Shown: piece by piece, positions 40,488 to 53,483 of the stretch
Numbering within the stretch: position 1 is the stretch's first letter
Layout of the letters: each line of letters starts with the position of its first letter
Assembly: GCA_034766995.1 (NCBI GenBank)
Contig: CM068321.1
Coordinates: 12,541,526 to 12,605,525, forward strand
Direction of reading: 5' to 3'
Length of the DNA: 64,000 nt
Source of the DNA: Acanthacorydalis orientalis
Lineage: Eukaryota; Arthropoda; Insecta; Megaloptera; Corydalidae
Position numbers and translations under genes: made by a program
The notes under the pieces: generated by a model
Told to the model about the DNA's origin: nothing
What the model saw: only the letters and a program-made list of their open reading frames with translations
The model's database searches: none

Positions 40488-42040
40488 TGGGTTTCTTTTT
40501 AAATAAATTAAACCTCCAAAATTTCAGACTGGATCATCATTTGCTGTTATTGTACATTTCATATATTTTTCAAATCATTTTTCATCTTTTTTTTTAAAAT
40601 ATTGATTTAAAATTCATTTGATTTTTTTGTGTATTTTCAAATATCACAGTTTCAATGTGATTTTTTCATTTCGGCAACAAAACTAGTTCAAGATTAATAA
40701 ATTATGTATTATATGAATATATCAATTTTTTAAATTTAATTTTGTTTTTGGACAATAAAAAATGTATTTCCTTATAAGATTTGTAAAAATGATTATCTGG
40801 CAAGAATAATTAATTGGCTCATTTTTAATATTGGAAAGAAGTCTTATTTAATTGTGTTAACAAAAGTTCAAAAATTCCAAGTAATAACTGTAAACGACAG
40901 AATGTTTCAAATGAATTTCTTATGAATGCTATACCTTAGCCTTCTGATTATGATGGCACCTCCATCGAAGTTCGTAATAATCAAAAATGATCAATTTTAT
41001 ATTGTATATTATTGATCGTTTTTTTTCTTTGTGGAGTGAAAAAATAATTCATCTGTGAAAGATGGAATTAAGATTGTAGAAGTTGTAATTTGTTTCAATT
41101 AAAGATTTTTGTATGTACACCTCTTCAATTTTAAGCGAATCTATTGCTTTTTTATACCGAACTCTTACTCATATTAATATTACACTTTTTCATCAATCAA
41201 TATTAATTTTCAAGAAGTTTTATAGTTATTCGTTATTTTCATTGTGTATTTAAATTATTATAATCTTACTTTTTAGCCGAAATTCAAAGAATTCTGAAAA
41301 GTAAACACATTTATTTTATAATAACTATTAAATAATATTCAATAAATATACTTGTAGGTTTTTTAGTTATATCCTTAGTGAACTTCACGGATACACAACG
41401 GTGAAATTTTAGGATTTTACGCACTTTCTCTATTTGTTTCATCATGCGACTAGTTCTGGTTAACGTGTATTCTTTTTTAATAAGTCTTCCCATTCATCCC
41501 GGAATCGATCATATGATTCAAAAGTACTACATGAGTTAAAGTGTCAACGTAGTGTATTCTATCTTTTTCATTAGCTTCTTTCCATGATGTCTTTTCTTAT
41601 TAATATAATTTACGGAAAGGTTTCTTATACAGTTGTAAAATTTGATAGATATCTTGAGTATAATAACATGGAAAAAATTGAAATTAATTTTAATACATAA
41701 ATATATTATTAACGAATTAATAGTGGAGCGGTTTTTGAATTTCAAAATATGTCTGACATTTGTGTCATTCTATATTAGTGTAATAATTTTTTTTTAAAAA
41801 AATAAATGTTTTAATTTTATAAATATTTAATCTAAATTAAATATTATTTTAAAATTATCGACAATATATTTTTTAATTAAAAAATAACGAAAATATAAGA
41901 ACAATAAAATATGAACGCAAATAAACACATAAAAGATACTACATATTAATAAATGCATCTATTCGTATACGAGTATATATCCAAGTAAAAATTTGAATTA
42001 ATATTTTCAAACGTATTTATAAATGAAAGAATGAAACTTT

Positions 42041-42105
<65 letters not shown>

Positions 42106-42747
42106 GGGTATATTAATTTTTCATATTAATTAATATGACTAATTTCAAATCAAATTATAAGATATAAAAAATAAATTCTTAAATAGCAACACAGCAGAAT
42201 TTTAACTAAAATTGAAAAATAATTAAATATGATTGACTGATTCAAATATAAAATAATAAGCATTAATGATACCTTGAGCAAATTATGTGCATTTAAATTT
42301 AATCGTTCAAACATTCATACTTTTAAATTCATTTCAATACGTTGTTTCGCATTTCCTCAAGTTCAATGTCTTACTTTTTTAATACACTAATCATAACCGT
42401 TTACATTTGTATCAGAGAAAGTATGTTTTTTTTTGTTATTATATGGCTAATTTTTAAGGAAAAATATATATATTTTCATACTATGTCAATTGTTTGTGAA
42501 ACGAGGTTAATAATGTGGTTTCAGTAGAATTTATTAAATTATTGTTTAATTCATACAATGATTGATGTGACAATTGTATAGTTTACTACTAATAACTAAT
42601 ATTATATAAATGACTAATAAAACATTATAAAAAGTTTCTATTCTGTAAAAACTAAAAATAGATATTTCTGAAATGAGAAAATAACCATGTTTATTTATTA
42701 TAGCTTAATTCTGATAACTTCTTTGTAATGTCAATTTGATATTTTGA

Positions 42748-42819
<72 letters not shown>

Positions 42820-42944
42820 TAACCAGAAATATTATAGACATTTTTATATGACTATTGATATTATTAGGTTGATAGAAAAATAATTTCAGTAATTTATATG
42901 AATTTTAAGGTCATAAACAGCAATTATTTTTCTACCAATCTAAT

Positions 42945-42988
<44 letters not shown>

Positions 42989-43204
42989 ACGTGTTTTTTT
43001 TTTTAAAAAAATATACTTTTTACAATATACTCATTATTATTTTATAGATTAAATATATATTTTTTATATAATGATCTGAAAACAAATATTTTTTACAACT
43101 TGTTTATTTTCTTTATACAGTATAAATTACCAGATCAAATATTTTTATTTGAATAGATTTGTGTTGAAGTTAAGCAATTGTTTAAATTATTTATAAACTG
43201 TACG

Positions 43205-43239
<35 letters not shown>

Positions 43240-43790
43240 CAGAATAAAAGTTAGGTTCCTTATGTACCTAATATTAAATGATAGTTTTACTTTTATCAAC
43301 AACATATTAGTATGAACTTGATTATGACGTTGTTTTATTTATGAATAACTTAATCTTACATGACGAGAAAGTAGTACTGATATATTAAAAAACTTGTCTA
43401 TTATTTTCACAATTGAGTTCACATTAAATCGTATGTATTGGTTTATATTTATGCAGTAAAAATGTTTATAGATATATAAAATTTATACAAGACATAAATT
43501 ATTCTTTATTAGTTTTCCAATCACCTTAAACACATAACATGAAATAAAACATTTCATTAACTAGTATATTGAAAAAATTATACGTTTATAAGTTAAATAA
43601 GTAATATAATCGATTTTTTTTAATTTATTAGTTTGTTTATAGTGCTTTATTAACTATTTCATTCATTTCTTTCAGTCAAAGCCTGCCCTACAATTTTATT
43701 CATTCATAAACAACTATAAAAATTATATACTTTTAAATAAAACATAAATTAAGCGAACTTCTTTTATCGATGGATAATCAAAGAGTATAC

Positions 43791-43840
<50 letters not shown>

Positions 43841-44501
43841 TAGATATTTAAAAAAGACTTCTGGTACTTTTATTAACAGTTTGTCAATATATTTTTCAAT
43901 AATTTTGAATTTAGTATTTAGTCATGTGTTGATTAATCATATTCTTAATCAGGTTATATAAATTATTGTATTAGTTCGATAGGAAAATAAATGCGGTTTT
44001 TGTTTTAAATTTGAAAATGATAAACCGCAATTATTTTTCTAGCAACCTAATAAAATTAAGTTCTGTTTGAAATGTTGGAAAATTTATTTTTTTCCTAAAC
44101 TATAATGAATTATGTAATAGTTTAAAGTATAGATGCAAATACAGATAGTAAAGCAATAAAGATGCCAAATAGTGTCTTCCTACAAACATTTGGAATTCTG
44201 AATTCCCACCAAACTTTGGTTTAACAGCATAATAAGTAGAAATAATTTCGAAGATAATTGTGTACAATATACACCGTTGTTATATATTTTTTAATCGGTC
44301 AATGAATCTTGAAAAATTGCAGATAACATTTACAAATAGATTTGATTTGATTTCGAGATGTATTTTTGAATCATTATTATCCTTTCCATTCATTACTGTT
44401 AAACTCAGGGTTGCAATGATGACTTAATACGAATTAATTGAAACGTGTAATTCATGTTAAAACATTCTTCGTTTTCCAAAGTATGGCTATATCGTATTCC
44501 G

Positions 44502-44561
<60 letters not shown>

Positions 44562-47160
44562 TTCAATATTGTACATTATTAATTGTTTAAATATTATATG
44601 TTCATTACATATATGTATATTAGAAAACAAAATATAGTATGCAAAATAATAAAGTGTAATTTACAGTTCACAAAAATGTTAAAATTTACATATAGAGTAT
44701 TTAGAAAGTCAAATAAAAAACGATTATGTATTTAATTGACTATGGAAATCTATTAAATGAACAAAATCGATTTTTTAACACATCAAGTTAATTAAATATT
44801 GCCGTACGTGTAGAGAAATATATATTTTTTACAAGCGATATCTCATTCATTTATGTAACCATTTTAAAAACGAAAATATTTTCGTAGAGATATCGATGCG
44901 ATTTTTTTTTATTTCGGGCCAACGAAGATTTATTAATGTAATAGAAACTGCATTCAGCATCGGTCAAATATTCACACGGAAATGAACGTGTATGCACACA
45001 AATTAACTTTCTTTTAATGTCGAAAACAAAGTTTAAGTTAGATTCAAATTTATTGACGACTTAATAAAAAGTACTATTAATTTTGTCAGCTATCATCATT
45101 CCTTTCACATAATTCTGTCTGTATGTACAATAATACGGTTAGACTTACAAATACATCCTTTCACATGAATCCGTATTTATGATTGATTATATCTACATAT
45201 TTGTATATATGTTTACATACATGAACATACTAATTTATTTTTTTTTGCTAAACTTGTACTTCAATTATAATGCAATCTTTTTATTTATAAACTGTAATCA
45301 TTGTGTGAAGAAGTAAAATAAACTCTTTATTGAATAAATACATAAATAAATACATTCTTTTTAAAAAGAAAAGCATTCTCTTTTAAGACATATTTTTATA
45401 AAAAATTATATATATATATATAATTAGTAAACAATGAGTACATTAAAGTAATAGTAAGATATAAATATTTTTTATCAGGGATTAGTATGCTCTTTGCTCT
45501 TTTGGTTAATAAAGATCAATAAAGGAAATATAATAAAAATGAATAAAGGAAATAAATATTATTAAAAATAACAGTACCTATTTATAGATTATTAATACAT
45601 TTTTACATTGTATAAAACTAATTATAAATGATCAGAACTTTTAATTAAAATGATGACTAGGGAGTGTCTTGTTTTTGTATGTTATTTGTTGTGAAGGGTA
45701 CGTCCCAAATCAGTAATTTTCAATCTGAGCGAATCATATACACCCTTTCTGCAATAAATATTTTATATAGGTCACTTTATTCAGTTAGTTTCGTGTGTAA
45801 CATTTACTATGTAATGAAATCATGCCCTTATTTTTTTTAAAAAAATATGTTTTTTCTAATTGAAATGATAAAAATATATACAAGTAAAGATATTCCTTTT
45901 CAACTCACAATCTACAAAACATTTTTCAGATCAAATATAATCAATAATCACTTTTGGACATTGGAATTTTTTTATGGCTCATGGGGCGAGAAGAATTATT
46001 TTGTGAATGTGACTTTATCCAACGTCACACAGAACTATATTGTTATAAGCAAATCTTTTATATTTATTTGTGCATACACTATTACAAATTATTAATTTTA
46101 AAATGATTATAACAAATGAAAACTTTTTTAATAATTCTACTATTTTTTTCTAGTTATTCATATTTGAGATAAATAAATTTAATAAGATTCTTGTTCTTCA
46201 TGCCATTAGAATAATTTAATTATATTTATTTTTAAATTAGTCAAAATCGAACTTGTCTTCTATGAGATTATATTACTCTCCATGTAATGACACTGATAGC
46301 TATTAGATGGTAATATTGTCCTTGTAATAATAAGATAAACTGTTCTCTTCATAAAATTTTTAAATCAAAACCTAGGAGGTTTTATCACTTCCATTTAGAA
46401 CCACTAATTTGAATAAAAATTCCAGTTATAAAACATTTTATGTTTATACAAGTTGTACTATGTTTGCAGGAACAGGACTTTCTATCATGTTTAGAGCTAT
46501 TTATCCTGATGTTCATCTAAATATAAAAAAATTGAGCTTTAAGCTGAATTCATTAACAGCAATTATCATTTAGATTTATGGAGTTTGTTTTGCCATTCAA
46601 AATATTTGCTTGTCAGCTTACACACTTGTTAGTACAGCCAATTACGCTTATTTGTCTTATATTTTGATGAAAAAAGTAAAAATAAAAATTATTTTATCTT
46701 CAAATGTGTTACTGATTTAGAAAGAAAAACATTTAAATTAAAACTAGTAATATTTGTATGATAAATATATGTCAAATCAATTTTGAAAAAGTCTCCCATT
46801 TAAAATTTTGCTGGAAAAATAATAAAGGATATTTATATTATTTTTTTAAAAAAAATTAATTTTAGATGAAAATATAAATCGAGGAAAAATTGATCTTTTA
46901 TGGTTAAATAAATGTTAACGATGTTGTCTTAGATAATTAAATCAGCATAACCAATTAAACTGTTAAAATAAGATTGTTAATTAGTTTAGAAAATATATAG
47001 ACATGTGTTACAATTTTATATGATTACAACTTTCATTTTTTATGTTGTATCACTTTAGGCAAAAATGGTAATATGAAATTTAGGATCATTAAACTTTTTT
47101 TCCTGCAGGTAACATTTACTGGCGAGATATTAAATTTAAATACGCTACAAATATTATGTG

Positions 47161-47210
<50 letters not shown>

Positions 47211-48217
47211 GTACGTGTGTGTATGTTTTTGTGTGTATGTATGTGTGTGTATTTGTGTACGGATGTGTGTGTATGTTTCTATTTGTGTGTTGTGTGTGTG
47301 TACATGTATAATCAATTCATGTGAGTTGTGTTAACTTAATTTTTATCAACATTTTTATTTCAATGTAATTTCAGTAATATCTGTACTAGAACTACAATAC
47401 TCGTACATATGCTAGATATCAAATATCTATGATTAGTGTGATTCACGGTTTATTTGTTTTCAATTGGTACAAGAATGGTTTTAATTGATGTAAAATAAAT
47501 GTATGTTAATATTTATGTATATACAAAGTACTTTATTAGTTTTATATTTAATTAAGTTACCTATTTGATGAATTTACATTTATATATATATATATATATA
47601 TGTATATATAGTGATAAATATTTTCTATACATTTTCTGGAATTGTGGCTAAATTCACTTTCATTAAAGAATTTTTACTTGCCTCATAAAGCATCACACTT
47701 TTTAATTATATATGTTTAATAATTGATTATGAATCATTTTTAATTACACTTTTTGTTATTTGTTTAATGAGTAAAACTTATTTGAGAAGTGATAAATATT
47801 TACATGTGTTGTATTATTTTTTATTGGTCGTTACCATACTTATTGGAAAAAATTAAAAAACCTCATTAATAAAAACTAAAAGTTAAAAGCAATGTTTTGT
47901 AGGTTATTAAATCTGAAACTTGTATGCCGTCCCAGCTTTGTACTATCTCGAGTTTCAGTACCTGAATATTTTCTTTCTATTAAAACAAAATTATATTTCG
48001 AATAAATGTATATCAATTTGATGGTTTTTACATATATATTAATAACTTAACATGAACTAAACATTAAAATAACAGATAACTCAAAATTAAGTAGAACATA
48101 TTTTTCTAAATTAGTATCAAATTTATTCTATCTAAACAATAGTGTATTTGATATATCTAAGAGTAGAACCACTGTGTGCACTGAAGTTTATTAATCATAA
48201 ATATTATCAAACATATG

Positions 48218-48290
<73 letters not shown>

Positions 48291-48617
48291 TTAATTTCTT
48301 ATTAGGATTCATTTCAATTTTTAAATTATACTGAATTATAATATCACAATTAGAGATTTAATTTTTTAAATGCTGAAGTCATTGCAGCCACATGTACAAC
48401 ACAAAATTCAAATAAATGATTAAACAGTTACATTTTGGTTTATTAATTTAAAAAAGTGTGTTATTAGTTCATTTTTTTAACTTTTTACACTCTGATGCAT
48501 AACTATTTTAATATATTAACTACTTTATTATTACGATAAGCCCCCTTTTTTAACATCTTGAAATTTAAAAAATATGTTCGAAATGAAATAATAATATATA
48601 TATATATATTCATACAT

Positions 48618-48656
<39 letters not shown>

Positions 48657-49983
48657 ACAGTTTTATGCAATTTTACACTGAACTTCAATAAATAAACTAT
48701 TTAATTTGTTTAATAAAATCTTGTGTAAGTCAAGGTTACGCTACAATCATTAACGTTCATTCATATAAGAAAGTTTCTACAAAATTATAATACATATTAA
48801 TTTGTATATTATTATTTTGCGTTCTAAAAATGGAAATATAACAACGAATTTGTTACCAAACGAAATATAATGAAATTAATTACTGAAACGAGTATTCGCT
48901 TTTTACATGTTTGCTTTATTTTTGCATTGTAAAAAATCTGTTTTCATTAACATCGATTCGTGAAATATTATGGAAAACAAATTTGTCTTTAAATGGAGAC
49001 ATTACAAACCGGATTGAAAAGTATGTGTACAAAAGTAGAACATTTGTTCATATCACTGTCATAAGATTACTATGTAAAAAAAAATCGAAATCGATATAAT
49101 GAAAATGAACTTTCAGTTTAAATTGTATATAAATATATATATATATATATATACAAATAGTACTTTCAACGTCTGTACTTCTTTTTTGTTAAAGTTCCAA
49201 ATTACAATGCAAATATATCACTCGTTACTCAATTTTCGTCTGACAATTTTATTTATGCAAGTTGAATTTTTTGATTGACTTAAAATATGTTACTGTAAAA
49301 AAATGTATAATATATTGCACATGCAGACATACAAACCATGTATATATATATATATATAAGTCAGGTGGAATTGTTTATAATGAACACTAAAGGATCGACT
49401 ATCTTTTCTTGTTATTACCGTTATTTGTTATATGCAGATAAGACGATTGATTGATTATTTGGTGTTTAAGGGAGCATCGACCAGTAACAAGAAAATTGCA
49501 TCAAGATATTATATTTTTCTATATAAATTCAAATAATATGTTACAAAGTAATTGATGTTTTAAAGAACTAATAAATATAGAAATTAAATAAATTATAAAA
49601 AAAGTTACACGAGTTACAAAAACATATTGAAACTCATCGTAGTGAAACACAAATGAATGGCCAAGTAGTGAAATACAGGAAGAGAATTTAACAAAGATGG
49701 GGTACGGCTGCAACAAAAATGTTTTTAAATTATAATTCTATGTTTTTACATCTGTGACCCCTTGATGCGTTGTTCTAGCGATCTTTCTTTTTTTTGGATC
49801 ATTTGTGTTTCACTAGTTTTAGGAAGTATCCCTCTCTTATGTCCTCTTCAGTCAGATTTTAAATAACACATTAGTTATTTAATATATAACTGAAGATGTT
49901 TCACGTGGCTAAACTAGAAATGATAAACATAAACTGAGTGATTTAAAATATCGGAAAACTTTATGATAATTTTTTGAACTTTC

Positions 49984-50056
<73 letters not shown>

Positions 50057-50336
50057 TTTCATTGTTCAATCTGACTTTTAAATTAAACTGTTGCTGGAAA
50101 ATCAGTATAATAATCTTGTGGCTTGTTTCTTAATTTAAGGAAAAAATGCAGAAAATATTTAATTTAACATAAGTAATTTTATAGATTTTTAGTATTCAGA
50201 TAGTGAAATTTTGTTAGATAAATAATTTTATATAATTTTTTTATAATTTAATAGTTAAATATTTTTTTTAGTTTAAATAATTTTAAATTTAAAGAATAGA
50301 TGATAATCGTTAGATAAATTTTTAGTATAACCATAC

Positions 50337-50392
<56 letters not shown>

Positions 50393-51357
50393 TCAATTAT
50401 ATACACATATTGGTAAATAATATTAGTCGTAAAAATATGACGTTGTCACATAATAAGATGCAATTGTATATGAATTACAATTTTAAAGAATGTAACATAT
50501 AATTTGTGCTTTCAAATATATTTCCTTCCTTTATAAAAGAATACAACTGTAGAGCGTAATTGTAATATTTCAAGAAGAAAGGATATAATTTATGTGCATT
50601 AGTATGAATATGTATTTAAAGGCATAAATATATAATATTTACAAAAAAATATGTCTATATATACTCCAATGGAAAAACTTTTTACTAATATTTAATAAGT
50701 AATGTTGGTGAATTTATTTCTTTAATGCTACACACTGGTCATGATGTACTCTTAAGATCTTGCAAAATTTCTTATGATGTAAGTAATTACCTTGTGGATA
50801 ATTTATCTTTTTATGTAATTTATTAGTTCAGTAAAACTAGACTGGTACAGTTTTTAAACTGTTTGTAAATATTTTCATAATTATTAACGAGTAAACGTTT
50901 TGTACTGTCTCATTAAAATAATTATTATGAAAAATGTTCATGTCACTTTCTTCTTAAACATTACATAATTGTAAAAAAATATAAGGCTTAAAGCATGGTA
51001 AGCTTTTATTTTATTTCATAATTTGTATATATATATATATATATATATAAATGGTGTAATTAAGGGACATTCATTAAAACATTTGTGATATTTAAATAGA
51101 AATAATTATTTCATAACTCAGTTACAGTTTTCTGAATTGACCTATATTTACAAGTTTTTATAATAATTTACAATTTACTGAATTTAATACGATAAATATA
51201 ATATTTTTATTTTTAGTCGTATAGAGAAATGTATTTCTCTGCAGAATTAACAATCTTTAGTTGTGCTATCAATATATAAAGTCATAAAATCGGACTAAAA
51301 TTAATAACATGAAGGAAACAAGTCATCTGTTCTTTTATAGCCGGTGTGTTTACTTGT

Positions 51358-51410
<53 letters not shown>

Positions 51411-52967
51411 TATATCTATAACTATAATTATAGAATTTAATAGCTAGTTTATAATTTGAACAGTAGTTAATTGGTTTCTAAATATTATAAAATGACAAAT
51501 ATCATATTGCACTTCGTTATTGAATAAATTTTATTAATTTTATCTGTTTTACACAACAATTCATGTTTCTTAAATAATCTTAAAAAATCTTAGGAGTAAT
51601 AGTTAATAATAGTAATTAATATTTTCTTTAATAAATTACTGATTTCGTTTAACTGATAATTACATAATAATAATAATTGTACAAATTTATAGCATTGTAT
51701 ATGTTTATATTCTAATAAATAATAGAATTTATTTTATAAATCAAAATTGAGGTAAAATTAACATTTACCTTTAGTTTCAATGAAGGATTTTACGTTGTGT
51801 ATGATTTAATTTCTATAGTATACGTTATATTTTCATAAACAAGTTTGTTACACAGTACACAAATAGAAATTATATATATATATATATATGAAAAAATAGA
51901 AGTCATATAACACAAAAGTATGCTCGGATGAAAAGGATCTCTTATTCTTATTTTGTAGTTTTTTGTAAAAATGTAATTCTAAACATTTTTAACTTCAACT
52001 TATATTGGTAAACCGGATTGAAACATTCAGGGACTCGGATTTTACTTACGGTACTTAGGTTAACCACGCCTGTTTTTTTGATATTGCATGTAAAAAAATT
52101 TTTTTTATGAGTAATAAGTATGAAATTAATTCTTTTTTTAAATAACATATATATATATATATATATATACGTTATTTAAAAAAAGAAAAAGTAATCATAT
52201 TATATATATTATAATATGGTTACTTTTTCTGTATAATTTTTTTATCTTATTTGATTCACATATTTCTTTAAGTTACCTCTGAATATGGAATTGAATACAT
52301 TTTTCTTTGAATTACTGCTCAATCTGGCAGTACTTTTAAAACTTAGAATTATGTTAATTTTGCATAGTATATATATATATACATACTAAAACTTGATTAT
52401 ATTTTAACTGTATTGACTATATATTTTTTTAACGGTTACTCAATGATTTCATTTACATATTCTCTAGTCTTCTATTGAAATCTCTGTCATATAATATGAA
52501 GTATAAGTTATTTTAGAAACTAATACATATTTAAAAAAACAAATAAATATAAAATGTAACATAACAAATAATTATAAAATTTAACATATAATCTAGAAAA
52601 AATATAAATATATTCATCATTTCATAAACGATAGATATATTTGGAGTTTAGGGACGCATCGGCAACTAAGATCATTAACGTCCTCATTTTATATAATATG
52701 CAGACACATTTGGGACTTTAATTAGAACTTTGTATTAATTAAAATATTGATAATTTCGGCAGACAAATATAGACAAATTCATATTTAGGTATTAGTAGTA
52801 TAGTTTTCTTCTATTTGTGCTGAAAAGTGGTGTTTACCGCTAATTAGAGAAAGAATATTGTTTTTAGAGATGATGAACCTTTCTCCGTATATGCGTGAAA
52901 CGAATTCATTATAAGATTCTGAGAGTTTGTATGGAATAATGAAGTAAATTTATATGTAAATAGTTTG

Positions 52968-53018
<51 letters not shown>

Positions 53019-53436
53019 GTATATTAAATACCATGTCGAAGAAAACAGTATTTAGGTATAAAAATTGTGATATTCAATAGTAAAATGTTATATATTTATT
53101 TATTTGATCAATTATTAATGATAAGGCTTTCATTGGCAACGTGATAGATTCATTAAAATAAGAATACGTGAAATTCTAATTTTATGTCGTTTGAAAATAT
53201 TCGATTTTAACACAATTAAAATGCATAATAAATTAAATACCATTAAGAGAATAAATACAGAAATATGAGAAACATAAACAAGCATTTATAGTTAACATCA
53301 ACAGAATACCTTTAAAGTAGAACAGTTAGATAAAAAGCAAATACTTGATTTCATTTCTAATTGAATTGTGTTTTTATTAGATACGAAAATTTCTATTTCA
53401 TATATATTGTATTCATATACATGTACAGGTATACAC

Positions 53437-53483
<47 letters not shown>

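Noticed and set aside
41311..41745. Two Lys-rich minus-strand frames close together
   Set aside because: They are separated by stops in different frames and match no family; they may be decayed coding DNA but nothing supports a call.
45847..46095. Plus-strand 82-codon frame
   Set aside because: No signal peptide, motif or splice context; such lengths occur by chance in sequence with long T-rich stretches.
46450..46640. Possible exon after a TTTGCAG acceptor-like site in intron 1
   Set aside because: The frame ends soon without a good donor and does not fit the phases of the gene model.
47073..47324. Plus-strand frame rich in Val, Cys and Tyr
   Set aside because: It is produced by the TA/TG microsatellite tract at 47163-47304.
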